The notes under the pieces: generated by a model
What the model was told of the DNA's origin: nothing
Database searches by the model: none
The model's input: only the letters and a program-made list of their open reading frames with translations
Part shown: positions 1 through 11,100 of the stretch, piece after piece
Numbering within the stretch: position 1 is the first letter of the stretch
Layout: every line of letters begins with the position of its first letter
Source of the DNA: Aquimarina sp. BL5
Lineage (GTDB): Bacteria > Bacteroidota > Bacteroidia > Flavobacteriales > Flavobacteriaceae
Assembly: GCF_003443675.1 (NCBI RefSeq)
Contig: NZ_CP031963.1
Location: 3,371,501 to 3,435,500 of the forward strand
Direction of reading: 5' to 3'
Length of the DNA stretch: 64,000 nt
Made by a program: the position numbers and the translations under genes

Positions 1-2058
1 ATTTTTGTCTTTGTCTATATATTTTGAAGTATCTAATCCATCATTTAATATTCTGATTTTCTTAGCTGCACAAATGGGATAAATCATCTCATAAATAGAA
101 AGATCAAAACAAATAGAAGTACCTGCATAAACAATATCAAAAGAATCTTTTTCAAACTCCTTGATACACCAATTCATAAAATTATTAAGATTGTTATGAG
201 AAATCATAACACCTTTAGGCTTTCCTGTGGAACCAGAGGTATAAATAATATAAGCTAATTGCTCTGAAGAAATCCTATTTTTGATTGCCTTGGTGTCTGA
301 ATTAGCATTAAAAATATCCTCTACACGGATTGTTTTGTGCGTATCTAGTTCTGTGTGTAACGTAATTGTATCGCTGTGAATTATAATTTTGGCATCTGAG
401 TCTTTCAAAATATAGTTTATCCGTTCTTCTGGATAAGACGCATCTAAAGGTAAATAGCAGGCTCCAGCTTTCCATATTCCAAAAATCCCAACGATGATGT
501 CAAATGAACGATTTACACAAAGACCTACAATGTCGTTAGATATAACCCCCCGTTCCAACAAAAAGTTAGCCACTTGATTGGATTTATGATCTAACTCCTG
601 ATAAGTCATCTCTTTATCTTCACAAACTAAACTCACCTGATTTGGGTGCTCTTTACACTTATTTTCGAACTCATTAAGCACAGACCATTCTTTGGGGTAC
701 TCCTGATTTGTATCATTAAATTCATTAAGTAATTCGTGCTGTTCTTCATCAGACAAGATTACCAGTTCGTTCACACGAATTTCCGGATTATTAATAATTC
801 GTGCTATTAGGTTTTCATAATGCTTAGCTATTCTTTTAATCGAATTTGAAGAAAATAGTTCATCACAATATTCGATCAATACTTCTAATACTTTTTCCCT
901 CTCCGTAATACTGCATGTGATATCGTATTTTGAAGTATTCGTGCTAACAGGAATTTCTGTTAAAGGTATATCTCCCAAACTTACTGATTTCACTATTTTA
1001 TTACTTTGCATAATAAACATTGCTTGAAATAACGGAGATCTGCTTCTATCTTGTTCTATACCAATTGCACGTACTATTTTTTCAAATGGAACATCTTGTT
1101 TTTCATAAACCTTGATAAAGTTCTCCTTGATTTGGTTTAATAATTCAGTAAACTTTATTGAATCAGAAAAAATGGTTCTAAATGGAAGTGAATTGACAAA
1201 ATGCCCTATCAATCTTTGGCTCTGAGAGTGCATCCTATTAGCGGTAGGAATTCCTATAATAATATCTTTAAGACCTGTATATTTATGTAATAAAATATTA
1301 TATATACCAAAAAGTACCATAAAAGGTGTTGCCTTGTATTGCTTACCTATGTTTTTAAGCCCCTTTTGATATTCTACAGGCAAATTAAATATATAGCTTT
1401 TTCCTTTATAACTTTGTACAGGTGGCCTTTTAAAATCTGTTGGAAAATTTAACGTAGTATGTCCTTCTAAAAAATCCTCCCAAAATTGAATTTTTTTGTC
1501 AAAAACAAGTTGAATTTCCTTACTTCTTTGATGAATAGAATAATCTGAATACTGATAAGTTACTTCTGGTAAATTGGTTAAATTACCTTTTATCCTCAAA
1601 TTATATATCTTTTGTAATTCTTCTAAAAAAAGATGTGAAGACCATCCATCAAACGCTATATGGTGAAAAATCAAAATCAAAAAATTCTCATTATTCTCAT
1701 TACAACAAAGGTGAACTCTTAGCATATAATCTTTCTCTAGATCAAAGGGCATTTCTGTTAACTTATTTACATATCCTTTAATCTCATCATCATTCTGCGC
1801 TAAACCTTCTGTTCCTTCAAAAATTTTCCATTCTTCAATAGGCAAAGTTTCCTGAAAAACATCTCCTTCTTCATTTTGTTTAAAAACAGTTCTAAGAGTT
1901 TGATGTCTCTTTAAAATAGTTTTCAAAGTAAACTCTAGAGCTTTTGTATCAATTGCCTTAGTAAATTTGTATACCATAGGGATATGATAATTCAAACTTC
2001 CCATAGCTTTGTCAATAATCCACAAGCTTTCTTGTGAATAAGATAATGGAATATGCAT
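1..2058 (-). CDS. Non-ribosomal peptide synthetase, C-A..., C-terminal part outside window
   Basis: This is the first 686 residues of an NRPS whose 3' end lies beyond the left edge. A condensation domain fills residues 1 to about 430, with LSYSQESLW at the start and the catalytic HHIAFDG at 132-138. An adenylation domain follows, with the phosphate-loop motif YTSGSTGKPKG. The visible specificity positions are Asp235, Leu236 and Tyr239 in GrsA numbering (in FDLSIYEM). They would suit a DLY-type code such as the cysteine code DLYNLSLI, but seven positions are missing, so the substrate is undetermined. The start at 2058 is the only ATG after an in-frame stop about 36 bases upstream. The gene begins 69 bases after the PKS-NRPS stop and probably shares its transcript. 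It should accept the chain from the triple carrier domains of that protein. Confidence 0.95.
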   Translation of the reverse strand, partial: MHIPLSYSQESLWIIDKAMGSLNYHIPMVYKFTKAIDTKALEFTLKTILKRHQTLRTVFKQNEEGDVFQETLPIEEWKIFEGTEGLAQNDDEIKGYVNKLTEMPFDLEKDYMLRVHLCCNENNENFLILIFHHIAFDGWSSHLFLEELQKIYNLRIKGNLTNLPEVTYQYSDYSIHQRSKEIQLVFDKKIQFWEDFLEGHTTLNFPTDFKRPPVQSYKGKSYIFNLPVEYQKGLKNIGKQYKATPFMVLFGIYNILLHKYTGLKDIIIGIPTANRMHSQSQRLIGHFVNSLPFRTIFSDSIKFTELLNQIKENFIKVYEKQDVPFEKIVRAIGIEQDRSRSPLFQAMFIMQSNKIVKSVSLGDIPLTEIPVSTNTSKYDITCSITEREKVLEVLIEYCDELFSSNSIKRIAKHYENLIARIINNPEIRVNELVILSDEEQHELLNEFNDTNQEYPKEWSVLNEFENKCKEHPNQVSLVCEDKEMTYQELDHKSNQVANFLLERGVISNDIVGLCVNRSFDIIVGIFGIWKAGACYLPLDASYPEERINYILKDSDAKIIIHSDTITLHTELDTHKTIRVEDIFNANSDTKAIKNRISSEQLAYIIYTSGSTGKPKGVMISHNNLNNFMNWCIKEFEKDSFDIVYAGTSICFDLSIYEMIYPICAAKKIRILNDGLDTSKYIDKDKN

Positions 2059-2127
2059 TTCGTCTAAATTAGTTTTCTTAGAATTTCTTATTTAAAAACA
2101 AACAGATAGAAGGTTTATTTATACAAC

Positions 2128-5100
2128 TTACACGTTAAGGACAACATCTTGTTTTTCAGCTGTTTTTTCTTTTGAAGTTATGAACTCAGTTAGCTTTTTT
2201 ACTGTATTTTCCCTGAACAAATCACTTAGTGAAATCTCAACTCCGTAAGACGTTTGAATATCAGTAATGATCTGGTTAGCTAATAATGAATGACCACCTA
2301 ACTCAAAAAAATCCGAATCCCAATCAACTTCACTCAAATCCAGTGCTTTGCCCCAAATATCAGCAACCTTACCATAATCTCCATTTGTCGTAACAACCTC
2401 TGAAACCTCTGAACTTAACGAATGTATATAAGCAGTCAGCTTACGTACGGTGTTTTCTCTGAACAAATCACTTAATGAAACCTCAACTCCGTAAGACGTC
2501 TGAATATCAGTAATGATCTGGTTAGCTAATAATGAATGACCACCTAACTCAAAAAAATCCGAATCCCAATCAACTTCACTCAAATCCAGTGCTTTACCCC
2601 AAATATCAGCAACCTTACCATAATCTCCATTTGTAGTAATAACCTCTGAACTTAATGAATGTATATAAGCAGTCAGCTTACGTACGGTGTTTTCCCTGAA
2701 CAAATCGCTTAATGAAACCTCAACTCCGTAAGACGTCTGAATATCAGTAATGATCTGGTTAGCTAATAATGAATGACCACCTAACTCAAAAAAATCCGAA
2801 TCCCAATCAACTTCACTCAAATCCAGTGCTTTACCCCAGATATTCGAAATACGGTTACAATTTACAAAGTCAAAAGAAGTATTATTTCTAACCTCTATTT
2901 GTTTTTTGTCAGATAAAACTGTTTCTAATTGTACTGAATTTTTATCTGCTTTCCCGTTATGATTTAGAGGTAACGTATCTAATTTCCTTATGATTGATGG
3001 TATCATATAATTAGGTACTATCCCTGCGATTTGATTTCTAATTTTTTGATAGTTAAATTTACTGTTGCATACCACATGAGCAACTAATCTTGCAGATCCG
3101 CTTGGATCATCTTCTACAGTAACCATACAGTGTTCTACATCTTCACACTTTGTTATGAGGCTTTCTACTTCTCCAATTTCAATCCTATACCCTCTAATTT
3201 TTACCTGATTATCTTTTCTTCCAATAAATTCTATAGTACCATCTGGTAACCATCTTACCAAATCACCTGTTCTATATAATTTGGATTCTTTGTCGTCAGA
3301 AAATATATTATGGATAAATTTTTCATTAGTTTTTTCAACATCATTCAGGTATTTAATCGCGAGTCCATCTCCACTTATCAGCAATTCTCCGGTAACACCA
3401 ATAGGTTTTAGGCTAATATCATCATTTTGTATTCCTGCAATATATAACTGGGTATGATCAATAGGTTTACCTATAATATCTTTTTGGGTGTGAATTTCAG
3501 TTGGATTATTTATTCTGTTAATTACTGCAAAAGTAGTAGATTCTGTAGGGCCATATCCGTTTATAAAAGTAAGGTGATTATTTTCTTCTAAAATTTTTCC
3601 TACCGAATCGGCATTGATAGATTCTCCTCCCGCCAAAATGTATCTTAAATTCTTAAATAGTTCCGGAGTCGACTTTACGGCTAGATGAAATAAAGAAGCT
3701 GTTAGCCATAAAGTATTAATTCCATTTTGAACAATCTCATCAGACAATACTTCGCTAGACTTGGAGCCTGGTAAACTTATCACCAATTTACCTCCTTTAA
3801 GTAAGGTTCCCCATATTTCAAACGTGGAAGCATCAAAAGTAAAGGGCGCATACTGGTACATCACCGTATTGACACCCAAGAAATCTAGGCTTTCGTTAAA
3901 AATCAAACTTACAATTGCTCTATGAGGTATCACTACCCCTTTTGGGTTTCCTGTAGACCCTGACGTATAGATTATATAGGCCGGTGAATTTGATGGAATC
4001 CTTATTGGACTTTGATCTTTATTAATTTCAGATTCAAAGATATCCGAATTGTTTTGTAAGGACACATAAATAATATCGGAAGTTCCTAAATTATGGGATA
4101 AAGAATTATTAGTAATCAACACTTTTGTATCTGTATCTTTTAGCATAAATTCTTTCCTAATATCGGGATAAGAATTATCAATAGGCACATAACATCCACC
4201 TGTTCTCAATATTCCAAGAATAGCAACTATCATTATTTCTGATCGCTCCATCATAATACCTACTCGATCTAAAGGTTTAATGTCTAGTTTATCTCGTAAA
4301 TACTCTTGCAGTTGAATCGATTTATATTGCAGTTCGCTATAGCTCATCTTTGTGGTCGCAAAACTCAATGCTATAGCATTAGGGGTTCTCTCAACTTGCT
4401 GATCAAAAAGCGCTATCACTGAATGTTCTCTTGGGTATTCCTTAAGCTCTCTATTAAAATCAAGTACTTTATGGTAATCTTTTTGCGGAAGCAGTTTAGC
4501 CTGACCGATATTTTGATCTATATCTTTTACGATTGCATTAACAACATATTTATAGAGTTCTACCAACTCCAACATGGTGTTTTTTAAAAATATTTCTGCA
4601 TTATAATTAATTGCTCCTCTTAACGTTTGTTGGTGTCTTATGAGGATCATATTTAAGTCATCCACAGCAATACCGTCTATTCCCAAATTTACTCCGTCAA
4701 AAACCCAATCTGATTGTGTATCCAACAATTCAGATAAGTCAAAATTATTAACCACAAATGACACATTATATAATGGGTTATCAACTGGGTTTGTTCCCGA
4801 TCTATTTTTTAATACACTTTTTACCACTTCGTTAAAAGGCACTGTATGATGTGGCATACTATCATATATGGTTTGACTCACCTCTTTCAAATAAGTTCTA
4901 AAAGTTTTCTGATCAGAAACTTTACAACTAAGTGCTATCGTATTGGCAAAATAACCTATCATATTCTCATATCCTGGCTCATTTCTATTTGCCATTCCGC
5001 TACCAATAACAAACTCTTCCTGATTAGAGAAATAATAAATCAGCAAAGTATAAGCACCGAAAAGAATTGTATTCAAAGTAATTCCTTCTTGTTCAATACA

Positions 5101-8100
5101 TTTTTCGATTGCCTTAGTCTCTTGTTCTGTAAATTCAAAGTTTAAATTTCCTCCTTTGTATACCTTTATATTCGGATATTCTTTATCTAATGGAAGTTTT
5201 AGAGTTGGTACATCTGATAGGTGCTCTTTCCAATAAGAAATATTTTCTTCAAAATAAAATGCTTTTAGTTTTTCATCTTCTATTTTTACTAACTGCTCAT
5301 AATTTTTTGTTATAGAAACTAGTTCTGGCTCTTTACCTAAATCAAATGCATTGTAAACTGCAATAATCTCTTTCATCAATACTATTATTGACCATCCATC
5401 AGAAAATAAATGATGTTGTGTGATCATAAGTTGATATTTGAGGTTTTGAAGTTTTACTACTTCAAAATGAATTGGAGCAAAAGAAAAGTCAAACTGGTAA
5501 TTCATCAAGTCTCTACGAAGTTCTTTCACGGCTAATTCCTGTTCGGATTTAGATTTTTGACTAAAATCTTTTTTAATGATCTCTGGACACCAGTCTTCCA
5601 GAACTTCTACATAAGCGTTTCCTTTCTTTTCTTCTACCACTCTGGATCGCAATGATTCGTGTCTTTGTGCTAAATAAGATATTGTTCTTTCTAAAATTTT
5701 CTCATCTAAATCTCCATTATATGTCAATTCAAAGAAAATATTATGAAGCTCATTCTTTTGTGTAAGCTTATACACAAACCAGAGTCTTTGCTGCATTGAT
5801 GAAAACGGAAGTGATTTTCTTTTTAGCTCTACTATGTTTTTTCCCTTTAGCTTTATAGCTTTAACAATTTGATCTTCAGCATCAAAATACTTATTTAACA
5901 ACTCTTCAGATAGTTTATTAACCTGGGGTGTTTTTAGAATTAACGAAACGGGTATAGACTTTGCTAATCTTGATGACAACCTGTTTTTAAGCTCAACAGC
6001 CATTAAGGAATCTAATCCTTGAGAAAAGAGGTTCTTTTGTATATCTACAGATTTTCCAGAAGAAAGAGATAATACTTTTGATACTTCTCCTGCAACAAGT
6101 TCATTAATTTTAGTGAGCTTGTCGTTTCTGGTTAACCCACTCAGTTTTTTTTCAATTCCTATAGTTTTCTGCTCATCATTATCAGTATTTCTGACAGTAA
6201 TTGACTCACTATATAACTGAGGTACATTGTTTTGTGAAAAATATGAGTTGAATATTTTTCTATTAAGATTCAGAACTGGGTATTGTCCTGATGGTTGATG
6301 CAATATTTCCTGTAATATTTCGACCCCTAATTCTTTACTAATAAATTCAAAACCTAATCCTGATAGTCTACGTAATTCTTTATCTGATAAAGCTGAAGCC
6401 ATTCCTATTGACTCCCATGGAGACCAATTGATACTATGTGCAGGTAAATTGAGTTCCCTTCTGTATAAAGCTAATTGATCTAAATACGTATTCCCGGCTA
6501 CATAGCTACTTTGCCCCAAAGCCAAAACATCCAAAACGGATGCTGCGGATGAATATAAAACAAAAAAGTCCAAATCCAGATCAAGGGTCAATTCATGTAA
6601 ATTCCAGGCTCCCTCTACCTTAGGCGCCATTTCTCTCAAAAACCCTTCAGAATCCTGTCTTTCTATCGTAATTGCATTAGTCACTCCTGCCGAATGTATA
6701 ACTCCTTTTAGTGGAAATTCTTTAGGAACATCATCTAAAACACCTTTTAAGAACCCTTTATCAGTTACATTTCCGTTGGCAATAGTGATAACCACTCCTT
6801 CGTTTCTTAAAGCTTCTATTTTAGCCATCACCTTTTCAGTTGGTTCACTTCGACCTAATAGTATAGCGTGTTTGATCCCATATTCTTTTATTAATAGCTC
6901 TGCAGAAATATATCCAAGCCCTTTTAATCCTCCTGTAATCAATACAGTACTTTGTTTAGTGGGATTAAACGTGATATTTTCTTTATCAAAATCAAAAGAC
7001 GGTATTAACAATCTTAAAGCGAAGATATCTTTGCCAGAAATACATAATTGAGTTTCTTTTATATCAGTTAAAAGAAGGTTTAATAAAGATTCTTCGTATC
7101 CCGAATTTTCTGTTACGTTAATTAACTTAAATGAAACTTCAGGAAATTCACTTGTAAACACTTTACCCATTCCCCATAGCGTAGCGTGATTAAAAGTACA
7201 AAATGGGTTAGACAAGCTAGTTTTGGTAATCCAGCAAAGACTTTTGAGCTTAGGAAGCTCATTATCATTAACCCACGATTGTATTTGCTGTAATATTTGT
7301 AAACCCTGGATAGTATCTTTTTCTGTTTGTTCTATATAATTTCTTTCTGGGTACTTACTGCCCCATTGAACAATAATATGATCAATTTTTTGATCTTTTA
7401 CCCAAGTCACAACCTGACTCCATTCTGAAAAACGGAAAGCTGTTTTACCTTGTTTAAGTAATTCATTTTGCAATGAACTACCTTCATCGTCTTGATCAAA
7501 AATCACCCATTTGTCATTATTTTCTTTTTGATCTACTTCTTGGACAAGACTATTAATTTTTTTCCAGTCTAATGTATATTGCCAATTGCTATTTTGGCTA
7601 GCAGGTAGAAGTCGAGATACTGATACTTTTCTAGCTTTTATAGATTCTATACTAGCAATAAGGGTTTCATTATGATCCCATATTGTTATTTGGGCATTTA
7701 TTACTCCGGTTTCTTCTGATTCATTATCTTTAAGCAATACTTCTGCCCATATTGATGATGAACTAAAATGTTTGTGAACCTTAAAGTTTTCTAATTCATA
7801 TAATAAATAAACCCTATCGTCTTCGACTTCTGAAACAACGTTAATTAGCTGAAATGCGGCCTCTAACAGAATAGAATGTATTTTAGAACTCTCCGTTTTA
7901 TATTTTGAACTTTCAGGAGTAAAAATTTCTCCCAAAACCCCATTATCGCTTTTGTAAACCTGTTGTACTCCTCTATATGAATCTCCATATTGAATTCCTT
8001 TTTTCCATAAATTCATATAAAAATTATCATTGGACATAAAAGGAGTATATCTTTTCTTTATTGTAGAAAATTTCGAATCCTCCTTTTTATGTAAGGATTC

Positions 8101-11100
8101 AAGATTTCCTTTTGCCTGGAGCTTCCATTGATCTTGATCATTTTCTCTACTATAATGGCTAAATTGACATAGATTATCTGTTTTTTGTACTATTAATTGA
8201 CTTACAATTTCGGTCTCCTTCGTGAGTGACAATGGAGATAATAAAAACAATTCTTTAATACCATAAGAATTATCTAATTGTTGATCGATATAGACTTGTA
8301 ATACTTCTATAAGATAAGATATTGGCGCTATAGGTTGATTTAAAATCCTATGATCATTAAAGTATTGTTGTATATCTAAAGATATTCTTGCTTCATAGAC
8401 ATTGAGATTTGCTATTTCTAATCGATTACCCAACAGTTTATGTCCTGTTGGCTTTCCTATATTTTTTGTGCTTTCTGTTTTACTAAACCAATGTTTTTCT
8501 TTTTGAAAGGGATATGTTGGAAGTGGAGCAACCATTATTTTCTCATTTTTATGCATTGATTTCCAATTCACATTACCTCCATAAGCATACCATTTACAGA
8601 AACTTTCATAAATAATCGCCTCGTTATTTTCTCTAGAAGTCGGTAACCAAATTGCTTTTAAATCTGGGAGACAAGTTCCTGCTATTCCCAACAAAATAGG
8701 AGATGGTCCCACTTCTATAAATGTTTGAACCCCTATGTCCTTTAATTGATTTAACCCATCAGAAAAACGCACAGTTTTTCTTAAATGATCTATCCAATAC
8801 TCTGGAGTTAACATAATATCACCCGCTATCTTACCTGTAAGATTACTTATAATTGTTTTTTGAGGTTTAAAGAATTCAATTAAAGACACCTCATCTGCAT
8901 AACGATCTAAGATTGGATCCATTAATGGAGAATGGAAAGCGTAAGGAGTTTTTAAAGCCTTAGTTTTTATTCCTTTTTTATTAAATATTAATCTAATAGT
9001 TTCTACTTCATCTTTATCTCCAGAAATTACAGTTTGAAGATCCCCATTAACAGCAGCAATAGCAACTTTAGATTTTTTATTTCTAATCAATTTATTCACC
9101 TCATCTTCAGAGGCTCTGATAGAAACCATACTGCCACCAGATGGGAGACTCTGTATTAATTTACCTCTTTGACATACCAGTTTAATGCCATCTTCAATGC
9201 TAAAAACACCTGCGATACAAGCTGCTATAATCTCTCCTAGACTATGCCCAATAAGTACCTGAGGTTCTATCCCTTTTGATTTCAACAGCTGGTACATTGC
9301 GTACTCATAAGCAAAAAGCGCCGGTTGCATATATTCAGCATCATTTATCAAATTTTCATTTGAGCCATATAATACTTCTAGAAGATCAGTTTCTAAATAA
9401 GCTGAAGCTAGTTTTGTACAATATTCAATTGCTTTTTTAAACACTTCTTCTGTAGCGTACAGGAGTTTTCCCATTGTGCTATACTGAGAACCGCTGCCTG
9501 TAAATAAAAAAGCTGTTTTTCCTGTAGTTACTTGTTTAGCTATTTGAGCATGCTCTTTAAGAATATCATCTATATTAGCGATTAATTCTTCTTTATTTTT
9601 TCCATATACAGCTGTTTTATATCTAAAATGTTCTCTTTTTACTGCTAAAGTAAATGCTATACTTTCTAGTAATTCTTCAGTATTATTATTTAAATACTTT
9701 TTTAATTCTCTTAGTCTAATTTGAAGTGCTTCTTTTGTTTCTCCTGATATAGGAAGGATATGGTTCTGAGAATCCATATTTTTTGTAATCTTCTTAACTT
9801 CCACAATAGGAGGTTCTTCAACTATCAAATGTGCGTTCGTTCCACTAATTCCAAAAGAGCTTATTCCAGCTCTTCGTATTCTTTCTTCGTTCTTTGACCA
9901 CGGAATATTGTCATCTACTACTTTTACTATTGTTTGACTCCAATCAACATTTCGATTAAGACTTTCTGTATGAACTGTTTTGGGTAATTGTTTCTTTTGA
10001 AGAGCCAAAATTACTTTAATTAATCCAGCAATTCCCGCTGCTGACTCTGTATGCCCTATGTTAGTTTTTACCGATCCCACAAGTAATGGTCCAGATCCGT
10101 TTCTAAACTTATGAAATACCTGATGTAGCGCATCAATTTCTATGGTATCTCCCAGCGTTGTTCCTGTACCGTGCGCCTCAATATAATCAATATCGGAAGG
10201 AAGTATTCCTGCGTCTAATAATGCTTTTTGAATGACTTGTTGTTGTGCGTTTCCACTAGGAGCCGTAAAACCTTGACTTTGACCATCTTGATTCACTGCA
10301 CTTCCTTTTATTACTCCTAAAATTGTATCTCCATCCTGTTCTGCTTGAGATAATTTTTTTAATAGTATTACTCCAGCTCCCTCACTTCTTACAAATCCAT
10401 CAGCATCATCAGAAAAAGTATGACATTTTCCTGTAGGAGATAATCCATTTATTTTACTTAAGCCAACAGTATTCTCGGGTTTAAGAATAATATTAACCCC
10501 TCCGGCAATAGCCATATCGCATTCTTTATTTCTTAAAGCTTTAACCGCGGTATGGATTGCAACTAACGATGATGAGCAAGCAGTATCTATAGCCATATTA
10601 GGCCCCTTTAACCCTAACCAATAAGCAATTCTTCCTGTAATTGTACTATGCAAAGAACCCATAAAGGAATAGGCGTCAATATGGTCTGCCCTGTTCATTA
10701 CCTGGTGTTGATAATCGTTACCATATACTCCTGCATACACCCCAGTATTACTATTGAATAAATCAGACTTGGTATACCCTGCAAGTTCAATAGCTTCCCA
10801 ACATACCTCAAGAAATAACCTTTGCTGCGGATCTATGTATTTTGCCTCTCTTGGTGAAATACCAAAAAAATCAGCGTCAAACTTTTCAATATCTTTTAAA
10901 AATCCACCCCATTTGGAGTACGTTTTTCCTGGTTCATCCATTTCCTCTGAAAACCATTCAGAAGATTTCCATCGTTCTTGCGGTATTTCTGTAATAGCAT
11001 CAATTCCTTGGCTTAAAAGTTTCCAATAACTCTCTAAATCAACAACTCCCCCAGGAAAACGACACCCTATACCAATTATAGCGATAGCTTCATTTTCTTG

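Noticed and set aside
2190..2850. Direct repeats considered as a CRISPR array or satellite.
   Set aside because: The units are about 240 bp, in frame, and encode three complete carrier domains with the phosphopantetheine serine.
4640..7051. Several plus-strand open frames of 69 to 99 codons inside the megasynthase gene.
   Set aside because: They lie opposite well-conserved PKS/NRPS domains and have no family resemblance; the minus-strand protein explains the sequence.
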